64,000 nucleotides of DNA from Mycobacterium sp. E2733 (GTDB lineage Bacteria > Actinomycetota > Actinomycetes > Mycobacteriales > Mycobacteriaceae). A program made the position numbers and the translations under genes. Numbering within the stretch: position 1 is the stretch's first letter; every line of letters starts with the position of its first letter. Below the pieces are notes generated by a model. The model was not told the origin of the DNA, did not search any database, and saw only the letters and a list, made by a program, of their open reading frames with translations. The stretch covers positions 36,997 to 100,996 of the forward strand of contig NZ_LZJZ01000131.1 in NCBI RefSeq assembly GCF_001667585.1, read 5' to 3'. This document shows, one piece after another, positions 9,090 through 17,542 of the stretch.

Positions 9090-9572
9090 TCAGGGCGAAG
9101 GGAACTCGTGCGTTCCTGAGGCGGAGCTGTCGCTCGGCTCGTTGACGCCGAACACGAAGGGCGCGAACACGATCTCGCGACCGTCTGGGTCGCGGTAGGT
9201 GACGGCGCCCGTCGCCGCCCAGTACGGGTGCTGTTCGACGGCTTTGATCCCTGCCGCCTGCAGGCGCGCGATCGCCGCCTGTTGCGCCTGCTGGTCGGGG
9301 AAGTACAGGCACAGTTGTTCGTGGTGGTCCACCGCTACGGGCTCGACGGATTCGACGATCTCCATGGTCAGGTTCCAGCTGGGCAGTCCGAAGATGGCGC
9401 CGTTGCTGCCGTAACTCTCGCCGAACGTCTCGAAAAGCGGCAACCCGACCAGCTCGCGATAGAACCGCACCGTCTCTTGGAAGTTCGCCGACCGGCGCGC
9501 GAAACGGATGCCGCCGATCGACGCCAGCTGCACCGGCCAGTGCGTGGTGCGGCGCGGATTCTGCGCGGCCAT
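9090..9572 (-). CDS. VOC/glyoxalase-family protein
   Basis: 160 aa from ATG 9572, which shares one base with the stop of the carotenoid oxygenase gene (TGATG), so it is translationally coupled to it. A vicinal-oxygen-chelate module is visible: ASIGGIRFARRSANFQETVR, then FYRELVGLPLFETFG, a LTMEIVE strand, HEQLCLYFPD and YRDPDGREIVFAPF. As a single domain it would have to dimerise to form one active site. Substrate unknown. M. tuberculosis Rv0911, also a glyoxalase-like protein, is longer. A start 117 bp upstream would run into the oxygenase gene and is not used. Confidence 0.8.
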   Translation of the reverse strand: MAAQNPRRTTHWPVQLASIGGIRFARRSANFQETVRFYRELVGLPLFETFGESYGSNGAIFGLPSWNLTMEIVESVEPVAVDHHEQLCLYFPDQQAQQAAIARLQAAGIKAVEQHPYWAATGAVTYRDPDGREIVFAPFVFGVNEPSDSSASGTHEFPSP

Positions 9573-11086
9573 CAGAGCCCGATTGCGCTTGCCGGCGACT
9601 CGGCGGTATCCCAGCGCCGGAGCTCGGCGCCGGGCGCCCACGTCGAGTGGGTGCCGCTGGAAATGCGCTCGGGCAGTTGAAGTTTGCACACCGGGCCGTC
9701 TGCGATCCGGGCGGCGTCGAAGATCACGCAGTAGGAGGCGTCGGTGTTCATGTCGGTGGTGAGGGTGACCAGGTAACCGTCGTCCTCACCGGTGGCCCCG
9801 ACCCTTGGCGCCATTGCCGTTTCGCTTCCGTAGACGCCGTCGCCGAAGCGGAATTCCTGCTGGGTTCCGGTCCGCAGGTCGTGTTTGACCAGGCCGTCGA
9901 ACAGGAACCACCCCGGCTTGCCGGTGGCGGCATAGGAGTAGCGGTAGTCGCCCGCGGCGTAGTCCGGGTTGATGGTGCCGAACTCGGTGATGGACTCCGA
10001 CAGCCGCTCCTCCCGCACCGTCCCGGTGGCCAGGTTGAAACGCCAACGGTGCAGCCGGGACTGCAGGCGATCGAGCGCCAGGAACCGAAACAGCTTGTCC
10101 CACTTCGAACCACCGGTGTCCACCGGCGAAGGATCACCCTCGAAGAAGCCATCAAGGACGATCTCGTCACCGTCCTCATAGGCGTTGACGAAGTGCAGCA
10201 CGAACGTCGGGTCCGCCTCGAACCACCGGATGTCGGCGGTTCCGCCGCGGCGGGGGAGGATCGCGAACCGCGATGGCACGTCGGGATAGAAGCGCGGCAG
10301 GTGCACGTCGTGCTCGAGCAGGGCGGGGTCCCAGAACAACGGAAAGTCGTTGAGAATCACATAATTTTGCGTGAACGCCATGTCGTGTGGCAGTCGCGGG
10401 CCGGGCAGCGGGATGTCGACGTAGTGGACCAACTCGCTGTTTTCGTCGACCACGCCGTACCGCATGTACGGGTCTCGCTTGCTGTAGCTGAAGAACAGCA
10501 GTTCCCCGGTCTTGCTGTCCACCTTCGGGTGCGCGGAAACGCCCCAATCGGTCGGGAACCGCCCGTTCCAGCTCTCTTTGCCCAGCGTCTCGCCCGAGTA
10601 CGGATTGACCCGGTAGAGGTCGCCGCATTGGTAGAAGCTGGTCAGTGCGACGCCCCGGTGCACGATGACGTCGGTGCTCGACGCGTCCTTCATCCGGGTG
10701 CGCGCCCCCCAGCCGTGCTCGCGCTTGGCCAATTGCACCGGCTCGGCCAGCCCCGGCCACAGCGGCTCGCCGGCTTCGTTCTCCGCCAGGAAGCCGTCGG
10801 TGCGGACAAAACGGTTGCGGTAGAAGGCCTTTCCGTCGCGAAAGCCGACCATGTGCAGCATGCCGTCGCCGTCGAACGGGTGATAGGTCTTCAGCGCCGG
10901 ATGCAGCGGGTTTTCGGTGTTGCGCAGATAGATGCCGTCCAGGTCGCGCGGGATTTCCCCGTCCACAGCGATGAGGTCGTCGGCATCCCACTCGGTGGTC
11001 TGGGGACGCCACGGCCCGGTCCGGTACGGGTGGTCGTCGTCTTCGGGCAGGGTGGACAGGAATTTACCGACAATCTCAACATCCAT
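9572..11086 (-). CDS. Carotenoid oxygenase (retinal pigment epithelial membrane protein family)
   Basis: 504 aa, close to Rv0913c (501 aa). The RPE65/carotenoid cleavage dioxygenase family uses one non-haem iron held by four histidines to split conjugated or stilbene double bonds. The likely ligands are in SAHPKVD, LPHDMAFT, VLHFVNAYEDGDEI and the C-terminal SSGTHSTWAPG. A blade motif YLRNTENPLHPALKTYHPFDGDG is also typical. The start MDVEIVGKFLSTLP lies 1 bp after the thiolase stop; an upstream extension would overlap the thiolase. The three minus-strand genes form one operon, and the substrate cannot be inferred. Confidence 0.9.
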   Translation of the reverse strand: MDVEIVGKFLSTLPEDDDHPYRTGPWRPQTTEWDADDLIAVDGEIPRDLDGIYLRNTENPLHPALKTYHPFDGDGMLHMVGFRDGKAFYRNRFVRTDGFLAENEAGEPLWPGLAEPVQLAKREHGWGARTRMKDASSTDVIVHRGVALTSFYQCGDLYRVNPYSGETLGKESWNGRFPTDWGVSAHPKVDSKTGELLFFSYSKRDPYMRYGVVDENSELVHYVDIPLPGPRLPHDMAFTQNYVILNDFPLFWDPALLEHDVHLPRFYPDVPSRFAILPRRGGTADIRWFEADPTFVLHFVNAYEDGDEIVLDGFFEGDPSPVDTGGSKWDKLFRFLALDRLQSRLHRWRFNLATGTVREERLSESITEFGTINPDYAAGDYRYSYAATGKPGWFLFDGLVKHDLRTGTQQEFRFGDGVYGSETAMAPRVGATGEDDGYLVTLTTDMNTDASYCVIFDAARIADGPVCKLQLPERISSGTHSTWAPGAELRRWDTAESPASAIGL

Positions 11087-11087
11087 G

Positions 11088-12323
11088 TCACACACTCTCT
11101 GCCGTGCTGACGACGAAACTGACGGTGGTGGCGGTGCTGCCGCCGAAATTGAGGGTGCCGAACGTCTTGGCTCCTTCGACCTGATAATCGCCTGCCGCAC
11201 CGCTGACCTGCTTGGCCGCGTCGAGCAGCATGCGCACGCCGGAAGCCCCGACCGGATGGCCGCCGCCGATCAGCCCGCCACTGGGGTTGATCGGCAGCCG
11301 GCCGCCGATCTCGATCTCCCCGTTTTCGATGGCCTTCCATGACTCACCTGGGCCGGTCAGCCCGATGTGGTCGATGGCCAGGTACTCGCTGGGAGTGAAG
11401 CAGTCGTGCACCTCAAACCCGTCGAGTTGGTCGAGGGTCATGCGGGCGCGGGCCAACGCGTCGTGTACCGCGGCCCGCACGTGCGGAAGGACGTGGGGGT
11501 CATCGGCGGCCCGGTCCAGCTTCTGCCGCAGACCCAGCCCCACCGTTCGGTGCCCCCAGCCCTCGATGCGGCCGATCGGGCGGGCATCGGGATGGCCGCG
11601 CAGGTAGGCATCGCCGACTAGAACCAATCCCGCTGCGCCGTCGGTCATTTGGCTGCAGTCGAAGCGCCGCAACCGGCCCTCGGTGATGGGGTTGGTTGCC
11701 TCGTCGTCCGTGATGGGGTCGGGGACGGTCCACGCGCGCGTCTGGGCGTTGGGGTTGCGCCGCGCGTTGGCGAAGTTCAGCTGCGCGATGGCCCGCAGGT
11801 GTGCGTCGTCCAAGCCGTAGCGCCGGTCGTATTCATCGGCGACTTGAGCGAACATCGACGGCCACAGGTAACGCGCGTCGGCCCCCTCGTGACCCGTCCA
11901 CGCGGCCGCGCCCAGGTGCCGGGCCGCGGTGTCGCCGGGCACCGTCTTCTCGAGCTCGACCCCGACCACCAGTGCCGTGTCGTAGGCGCCCGACCGCAGG
12001 TCGGCCATCGCGGCCAGCGTTGCGACGCTGCCGGACGCGCACGCCGCTTCGTGCCGGGAGGCGGGGGTGTCCCAGAGGTCGGCGCAGACGGTGGCCGGCA
12101 TCGCGCCCAGGTGGCCCTGAGCGGCGAACATCTCGCCGAAGGCGTTCGCGACGTGGACCACTTGGATGTCGGCCGCGTTCACGCTGGCCGCGGCGAGCGT
12201 GCGCTCGACAACCTCCACGGTCAGGGCGGCGAAATCGCGGCCCTCCTTGGTGAGGTTGCGGGCGAAATCGGTTTGCCAACCGCCCAGGATCCACACACCC
12301 GACGAGCCATTCATACGCCGCAC
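11088..12323 (-). CDS. Thiolase / acetyl-CoA acetyltransferase-like protein (Rv0914c-like)
   Basis: 411 aa. The acylated cysteine is visible in HEAACASGSVATLA near residue 95. Later motifs FEVHDCFTPSEYLAIDHIG and NPSGGLIGGGHPVGASG match the SCP2/lipid-transfer thiolase group (Rv0914c, 412 aa). These enzymes cleave or form C-C bonds in acyl-CoA substrates, often in sterol side-chain or fatty acid degradation. The GTG at 12323 has an AGGAG site four bases before it, so it is preferred over the ATG three codons later. First gene of the operon with the carotenoid oxygenase and the VOC protein. Confidence 0.88.
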   Translation of the reverse strand: MRRMNGSSGVWILGGWQTDFARNLTKEGRDFAALTVEVVERTLAAASVNAADIQVVHVANAFGEMFAAQGHLGAMPATVCADLWDTPASRHEAACASGSVATLAAMADLRSGAYDTALVVGVELEKTVPGDTAARHLGAAAWTGHEGADARYLWPSMFAQVADEYDRRYGLDDAHLRAIAQLNFANARRNPNAQTRAWTVPDPITDDEATNPITEGRLRRFDCSQMTDGAAGLVLVGDAYLRGHPDARPIGRIEGWGHRTVGLGLRQKLDRAADDPHVLPHVRAAVHDALARARMTLDQLDGFEVHDCFTPSEYLAIDHIGLTGPGESWKAIENGEIEIGGRLPINPSGGLIGGGHPVGASGVRMLLDAAKQVSGAAGDYQVEGAKTFGTLNFGGSTATTVSFVVSTAESV

Positions 12324-12533
12324 GGTACTCCTGGATGACCTCGTCGTTGAGGCGTATCGCGAGCGCCCTAATCGAAAAGCAGCCCCGAAATGGGGCGGCC
12401 CCGTCGGCTCTCGGGCTGAACCGACGGGACCTAGGCGTACGCGAAGGCCGGCCGACGCGTTCGCCTCTCATGGAACATTGCCCCGTACGGCGGCGAACAA
12501 ACATGCGGCTTGCGTCTAAAGCCGTCGTGCGCG

Positions 12534-13934
12534 TTAAACGGCGCCTTCGACGAGCTCGGTGGGCTCGGGCCCGTCCGATCGACCTCCCGGAACGCGGACG
12601 TCGTCCAAGTCGATCGCCGCCAAGTCGATGCCCTTCGTCTCAGCAGCGGCGAGGACGGCCACGGCGCTCACCGCGGCGGTGGCCGCCAGGTACCAGGAGA
12701 TGGGCACCGCGGACTTGTAGGTCTCGAGCAAGCGAACCGCGATGATGGGTGCAAGCGAACCGGCCACAATCGAGGTGACCTGGTAGCCCAGGGACACCCC
12801 CGAATATCGCATCCGGGTGGGGAACATTTCGACCATGTCCGCCGGCTGGATTGCGTACATGAGGCCGTGAATGACCAAGCCGAGGACGATCGCCGACAAG
12901 ATGATCCCGTTGCGCCCGCTGTTCATCATCGGGAATGCGAAAAAACCCCACGTGCATGCGCTGATCGCGCCGATGAAATAGATTGGGCGCCTGCCGAACC
13001 GGTCGCTGAGGTGCCCGACCAGCGGAATGACCACGAAGTGGACGGCATGCGCGACCAGCAGCCACCAGAGGATGGTCTTGGTCTCGGCGTGCACGTGGAC
13101 CTTCAAATAGGTGATGGAGAAGGTCACGACAAGGTAGTACATGGTGTTCTCGCCGAGCCGCATACCCATGGCGGTGAAAACGCCACGGGGATAACGCTTC
13201 AACACCTCGACGACACCGATCCGGGTGTGATTGATCAGCTCGGACCGTTGCTGCGCTTCATAGAAGATCGGTGCGTCTGTCACCTTGGTGCGGATGTAAT
13301 AGCCGATCAGAACGACGATCGCGGAAAGCCAGAAGCCGACGCGCCAGCCCCAGCTCAGGAATGCCGGATCGGAGAGTGTCGAGGTAAGAACCAGTAGCAC
13401 CACGGTGGCCAACATGTTCCCGCCGGGCACGCCGGCCTGCGGCCAGCTGGCCCAGAAGCCGCGACTGGAGTTCGGACTGTGCTCGGCAACCAGCACCACC
13501 GCCCCGCCCCACTCGCCGCCGACGGCGAAGCCCTGCAGGAATCGCAGCACCACCAGCAACGCGGGCGCCCAGTATCCGATCTGGGTGAAGGTGGGCAGAC
13601 AGCCCATCGCGAAGGTGGAGACGCCGACCAGCAGCAGGCTGAGCTGCAGCAACTTCTTGCGGCCGTACCGGTCACCGAGTTGGCCGAAGACGAGGCCACC
13701 GAGCGGGCGGGCGGCAAAACCCACCGCGTAGGTCACGAAGGCGGCGAGGATTGCGTCGAGTTCGTTACCGCCACGGGGAAAGAACACCTTGCTGAAAACC
13801 AGGGTTGCCGCCGTGCCGTAGAGGAAGAATTCGTACCACTCCACCACCGTGCCGGCCATGGACGCGGCGACCACGCGGCGCAGATACGCCTGGCCTTGGG
13901 ACAGGTTGGCGCGCAGGCCATCACGCACACTCAT
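12534..13934 (-). CDS. MFS transporter, metabolite:H+ symporter (MHS) family
   Basis: 466 aa with about 12 membrane segments. MHS hallmarks are visible: SMAGTVVEWYEFFLYG near the start, FGQLGDRYGRKK (loop 2-3 signature), RFLQGFAVGGEWGGAV, and a second GHLSDRFGRRPIYF half-repeat. Relatives carry alpha-ketoglutarate, proline/betaine, citrate or shikimate; the substrate is not clear here. The start ATG 13934 has an AAGGAGGG site upstream, so the longer open frame to 14072 is not used. The gene is single, with 210 bp to the thiolase operon and a divergent secreted-protein gene upstream. Confidence 0.88.
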   Translation of the reverse strand: MSVRDGLRANLSQGQAYLRRVVAASMAGTVVEWYEFFLYGTAATLVFSKVFFPRGGNELDAILAAFVTYAVGFAARPLGGLVFGQLGDRYGRKKLLQLSLLLVGVSTFAMGCLPTFTQIGYWAPALLVVLRFLQGFAVGGEWGGAVVLVAEHSPNSSRGFWASWPQAGVPGGNMLATVVLLVLTSTLSDPAFLSWGWRVGFWLSAIVVLIGYYIRTKVTDAPIFYEAQQRSELINHTRIGVVEVLKRYPRGVFTAMGMRLGENTMYYLVVTFSITYLKVHVHAETKTILWWLLVAHAVHFVVIPLVGHLSDRFGRRPIYFIGAISACTWGFFAFPMMNSGRNGIILSAIVLGLVIHGLMYAIQPADMVEMFPTRMRYSGVSLGYQVTSIVAGSLAPIIAVRLLETYKSAVPISWYLAATAAVSAVAVLAAAETKGIDLAAIDLDDVRVPGGRSDGPEPTELVEGAV

Positions 13935-14183
13935 CGATCGCCCTCCTTGGCGGCCGCCCACCCGTGGCCGCCGCGCAGGCCGTGTGCCGAAACCGGGCAT
14001 TCTCTGGGCGGCGATGAGTGTGCTGGCGGATCGGAGCGTACCTGGCCCGGGCCTGCGTTGCGACACGGTCACGGATGCGTACCTATCGCTGCATCACTAG
14101 TCACAACAGTCGCGCCACTCACTATCGTCACATGAGCCAACTGCGGACGTCAATGCGGTGTCCCGCCGCTCGAAAGGTGTTAC

Positions 14184-15665
14184 ATGTCGGCGATTCTTCG
14201 AAGTGTGTCGCTATCGATGGCGTCGGCGGCCGCTGTCGGACTCGTCTACGTGATCGGCCCAGCGCCGTCGGCCAACGCCACCCCGTGCGGCGCGCCGGAG
14301 GCGAACATCGACCCGCCCGCCGCGCAGCCGGCGATGCCCGCACCCCAGCCGGTCGTCCAACCGCCGACCGGGCGCAGGCCCACCCATACCAATGACCAGG
14401 CCCCGCTGCCCAAGCTGGGGCCGCTGATCTCCTCATTTCTCAAGCCGGCGATCCCACGACAGGCCGCGCCGATGAGACCGCAAGCGGAGGTGTTACCGCC
14501 CGGGCCGAATCCTCCCGTCCCCGGACTCCCGCAACCGCCGAACGCCGGTCAGCTGCAGCCCAACGGCGCAGCGGTCCCACCGCCGCAGCCACAGCCGGCG
14601 CCACCACCACCTCCCTCGATCGCGGGCGCGCCGACGTCGCTCGTCGACTGGGTGACCGGACCCGACGGCCCGAACAAGACGCTGCAGCGTTTCAGCATTT
14701 CCGGTACCGACCTCGGTATCGCTTGGGACAACGGCGATCCCATGAACCGCCAGGTCCTGATGGCGTTTGGCGACACCTTCGGCTACTGCAAAGTCAAGGG
14801 TCAACAATGGCGCTACAACACGCTGTTCCGCAGCTCGGACCGGGATCTGTCGCACGGAATCCACATCGCGGACGGCATCCCCAACGACCGGTACTCCGGT
14901 TCACCGGTGTGGGCGACGAACCTGTCCAAGCAGGTCGTCAACACCATCCACAAGGCAGCCCACGAGACCGGGATCATTCCGACCGCCGGCATCTCGATCG
15001 GCCGGACGCAGTACATGAGCTACATGTCCATCCGGCAGTGGGGCCGAGACGGCGAATGGAGCACGAACTACTCGGCGATCGCGCGGTCCAACGACAACGG
15101 CCAGAACTGGGGGATCTTTCCCACCTCGATCCGCACGGCCTCCGCGGACGCCATCCCGGGAGCCGGATTCACGCCCGGCAATGAGAACTTCCAAATGGGT
15201 GCCTTCATGAAAGGCAACGACGGTTACCTGTATCAGTTCGGGACCCCGTCGGGACGCGGTGGTGCGGCATTCCTGTCGCGGGTGCCGCCGGGTCAGTTGC
15301 CCGACGTGACCAAGTACCAGTACTGGAACGGCGACAACGGTGGCCGCTGGGTTCCCAACAACCCGGGCGCGGCTACGCCGATCTTCCCGGGCCCGGTGGG
15401 CGAGATGTCGGCCCAATACAACAACTACCTAAAGCAGTATCTGGTGCTCTACACCAACGGCGGCAGCAACGACGTGGTCGCACGCACCGCGCCGGCCCCG
15501 CAGGGACCGTGGAGCCCCGAGCAACCGCTCGTGTCGGCCTTCTCGATGCCCGGCGGCATCTATGCGCCGATGATCCACCCCTGGTCGTCGGGGCGGGACC
15601 TGTACTTCAACCTGTCGCTGTGGTCGGCATATGACGTGATGCTGATGCACACCGTCTTGCCCTAA
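14184..15665 (+). CDS. Secreted proline-rich DUF4185 protein
   Basis: 493 aa. A signal peptide covers residues 1-33 (hydrophobic MASAAAVGLVYVIG core, cleavage after SANA). Residues 35-150 are a low-complexity linker rich in Pro, Ala and Gln. From about 153 a beta-rich domain (TSLVDWVTGPDGPN, LGIAWDNGDP, LMAFGDTFGYC) matches DUF4185, a five-bladed beta-propeller-like family found in mycobacterial exported proteins. The domain may bind or cleave glycans, but this is not established. GAAAGG lies 10 bp before the ATG. It diverges from the MHS transporter. Confidence 0.82.
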   Translation: MSAILRSVSLSMASAAAVGLVYVIGPAPSANATPCGAPEANIDPPAAQPAMPAPQPVVQPPTGRRPTHTNDQAPLPKLGPLISSFLKPAIPRQAAPMRPQAEVLPPGPNPPVPGLPQPPNAGQLQPNGAAVPPPQPQPAPPPPPSIAGAPTSLVDWVTGPDGPNKTLQRFSISGTDLGIAWDNGDPMNRQVLMAFGDTFGYCKVKGQQWRYNTLFRSSDRDLSHGIHIADGIPNDRYSGSPVWATNLSKQVVNTIHKAAHETGIIPTAGISIGRTQYMSYMSIRQWGRDGEWSTNYSAIARSNDNGQNWGIFPTSIRTASADAIPGAGFTPGNENFQMGAFMKGNDGYLYQFGTPSGRGGAAFLSRVPPGQLPDVTKYQYWNGDNGGRWVPNNPGAATPIFPGPVGEMSAQYNNYLKQYLVLYTNGGSNDVVARTAPAPQGPWSPEQPLVSAFSMPGGIYAPMIHPWSSGRDLYFNLSLWSAYDVMLMHTVLP

Positions 15666-15749
15666 TCGTGATCGTGTCGCACCCCGAATAGTCAACAAAG
15701 CAGGCGCACCCTGAATGAAGTGGGGCTCTAGTGAGAGAGGAGATCGGCG

Positions 15750-15890
15750 ATGATCACCTTCGAGAACCCGGCCACCTCGACCGCCAGTAAGCCACGGCGG
15801 CCAGACATCGAGGTGCGCATCGAGGGCGTGCGCCGAAGGGATGGCGCCGTCCGGTTGGGCATCTTGCTCGACGGACGGATGGCCACATAA
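15750..15890 (+). CDS. Small basic hypothetical protein, 46 aa
   Basis: A short frame from ATG 15750 to TAA 15888-15890, preceded by a strong GAGAGGAG ribosome-binding site 6 bp upstream. It reads MITFENPATSTAS, then a basic middle (KPRRPDIEVRIEGVRRRDG) and ends LLDGRMAT. No domain recognised. The good ribosome-binding site and balanced composition argue for a real gene; length and lack of recognised homologues argue for caution. It sits 84 bp after the DUF4185 gene. Confidence 0.45.
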   Translation: MITFENPATSTASKPRRPDIEVRIEGVRRRDGAVRLGILLDGRMAT

Positions 15891-15933
15891 CCCAGCGCGT
15901 CGCCGGCCGCAACGGCCGGGGCAATATATATGC

Positions 15934-16167
15934 GTGAGTTGGGCCAAGCGTGAAGCAAAGGCGCTCGCGGACGCGACACTGACGGGCGATGCCCTACTTG
16001 CTGAACTCGAAGACTATATCCGCGTGCATAATCCGCTTCTGACGGACGTTCGGCTGGCGCGGGCAACCGCGACCGAGGAGTACGAAACGGGCGCCCAACC
16101 GCCTCGACGCTGGTACGACGTCACCTACCTGGCCGACGACGGCGAAGGTTACGGGATTACCCCTTGA
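15934..16167 (+). CDS. Hypothetical protein, 77 aa
   Basis: Frame from GTG 15934 (VSWAKREAKALADATLTG) to the stop at 16165-16167. The protein looks ordered: a helical N-terminus (GDALLAELEDYIRVHNPLL) and a YDVTYLADDGEGYGITP tail. An upstream extension to ATG 15841 is mostly low-complexity basic sequence and overlaps the preceding small frame, so the GTG is preferred. No family recognised. It lies at the edge of the variable region, just before the IS-like repeats. Confidence 0.4.
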   Translation: MSWAKREAKALADATLTGDALLAELEDYIRVHNPLLTDVRLARATATEEYETGAQPPRRWYDVTYLADDGEGYGITP

Positions 16168-16217
16168 GCGCTCTGATACCTCTGCTCGGCCACGCTCAAC
16201 TCCCTCATCTAGGGAGC

Positions 16218-16310
16218 GTCAAGGATCAACCGAAGTAACTGTCAACCATCAACCGAAACACTGTCAGGCATCACCCGAAGACAAAATGTCAACCATCGGC
16301 CGACGTCATA
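16218..16310. repeat. Four degenerate 20-25 bp repeats, probable IS21-type terminal repeats
   Basis: Four imperfect units with the pattern GTCAAxxATCAxCCGAx begin near 16218, 16241, 16263 and 16288. Unit two reads GTCAACCATCAACCGAAAC. Repeated elements of this shape occur at the ends of IS21-family elements, where the transposase binds several sites. No istA or istB gene is present, so this would be a solo end or a deletion scar. The family call is from pattern memory. Confidence 0.5.
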
Positions 16311-16321
16311 CACACCCGTGA

Positions 16322-16360
16322 GTGCCCCCGGCGGGATTCGAACCTGCGACACCGGCTTTA
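16322..16360. repeat. Candidate att site: copy of the 3' half of tRNA-Arg
   Basis: 39 bases matching 18865-18903 with one mismatch (G at 16333, A at 18876). The copied part runs from the discriminator base through the T-arm to the third anticodon base, then identity stops abruptly. There is no 5' half, so this is not a tRNA gene. The geometry is that of an integrase core site in a tRNA 3' end: the intact tRNA is at the right junction and this remnant marks the left one. Confidence 0.75.
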
Positions 16361-16502
16361 TCAGCCAGCGTGTTTCGTTAGTTGCCGTTATTGGTTGGGC
16401 TGCAATGGTTTGGACGCTCTAGTGTTAGCAACGATTGCCGGTAGTTCGCGCCGATTCCCGATCGTAAACGGTGAATAAACGATGGGGCGGTTATCCCCTT
16501 GG

Positions 16503-16914
16503 TCAGCTGGCCCCCCGCCAGGCGCCGGGCTCGGATGCGCTCGGCGGTGGACGCCGGCGCCGCCGAGGGTGTGGGCGGGTGACGTTCGTGGCGTGCTGAT
16601 GCGCACGAGCGATCGTGGAATCCCCCGCCACCGACCAATCGATGATGCCCGCCTCCTGGGCATCAGCCAGCAACCGTCCCAGCACCTGATCCCAAATACC
16701 CTCAGCACTCATCCGGCGATGCCAGGTCCGAATCGTCTGCCACGGCCCGAACACCTCGGGCACGTCCCGGCAGGCGATCCCGCACCGATACCGGTAAATG
16801 ACGCCTCCACCAATTGCCGGGCATCCCGAAACGGCCCCGCGTGCCGGTCCGCACTGGCAACAAATCCTCGATCAACGCCCACCGAGCATCCGAAAGCAAC
16901 TGAAAACGCGACAT
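16503..16914 (-). pseudogene. Decayed, truncated IS5-family-like transposase
   Basis: Starts MSRFQLLSDARWALIEDLLP at 16914, the usual start of IS5-like transposases in actinobacteria. The frame shifts at least twice between about 16870 and 16800. It resumes as VFGPWQTIRTWHRRMSAEG and DWSVAGDSTIARAHQHATN, where the Asp of DST is the first catalytic residue of the DDE triad. After that the sequence degenerates, and the rest of the catalytic core is missing. No clear terminal inverted repeats. Non-functional. Confidence 0.75.
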
Positions 16915-16949
16915 CCCTTAAGCCTCAGGCACAACACCCGAAACCTTTG

Positions 16950-17330
16950 TCAGCCACGCGCTATGTCCCAGATGCAGTGGACGCCGTCGATAGTTAACTC
17001 CCCCACAGCCCGTGCTTTTGCATTCGCCATGGCGTCATCGGCGTTGCCAGCGATTCCCCAGTGATAGTCTTCGGCGTCCTCCACCAGCGCCAAGCACGGC
17101 GTACCGGAGGCAATGACGTGACAGTTTGGCCCGCCCGTGTTTCTGCAGGCGGCTAAGGCCTGACCTTCCGCGGCGCCCTGGCTTGCTGGACCCCAGCTCC
17201 AGTGGGTGTGATCTTCACGATCGGAGGCCGCAACGGCCACCCATCCCGGATCGGAATGAGCCACCGGGGCGGCAACCATGGCTACGCCCACTAACAGTGC
17301 ACCGACGCCTGCGTTCAATTTGTTGTTCAT
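16950..17330 (-). CDS. Small secreted DUF4189-type protein
   Basis: 126 aa from ATG 17330, which has a GAAGGGG site upstream. Residues 1-26 form a signal peptide (MNNKLNAGVGALLVGVAMVA, cleavage after AHS). The mature part, WVAVAASDREDHTHWSWG, QALAACRNTGGPNCHVIAS and a paired cysteine in CLALVED, matches DUF4189, a small disulphide-containing exported family in mycobacteria. Function unknown. It appears intact although it lies between pseudogenes inside the tRNA-bounded relic. Confidence 0.72.
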   Translation of the reverse strand: MNNKLNAGVGALLVGVAMVAAPVAHSDPGWVAVAASDREDHTHWSWGPASQGAAEGQALAACRNTGGPNCHVIASGTPCLALVEDAEDYHWGIAGNADDAMANAKARAVGELTIDGVHCIWDIARG

Positions 17331-17542
17331 CGATACCCCTTCACGATGAGCGGATACCGTGAGCCTCCTGTCACAGCGACCTATCACGTAGAGTCCTTCG
17401 CCACCAACACGATGAGCCCATGGTCACTGAGCCGATAACCGTCGACCGCTGCTGGGGAGGCTCGGCCCTGCCTTGTCACGGTGTTCGCCACCTCGGATGA
17501 CCGGAAGGCTCGGGTGGGGGATTGTCCTCGCGCTAACCCGCC

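Noticed and set aside
12324..12533. A small gene between the thiolase and MFS genes
   Set aside because: Frames here are short, overlap the neighbours and have no ribosome-binding site.
16322..16360. A second tRNA-Arg gene
   Set aside because: Only the 3' half is present; there is no acceptor 5' strand, D-arm or anticodon stem.
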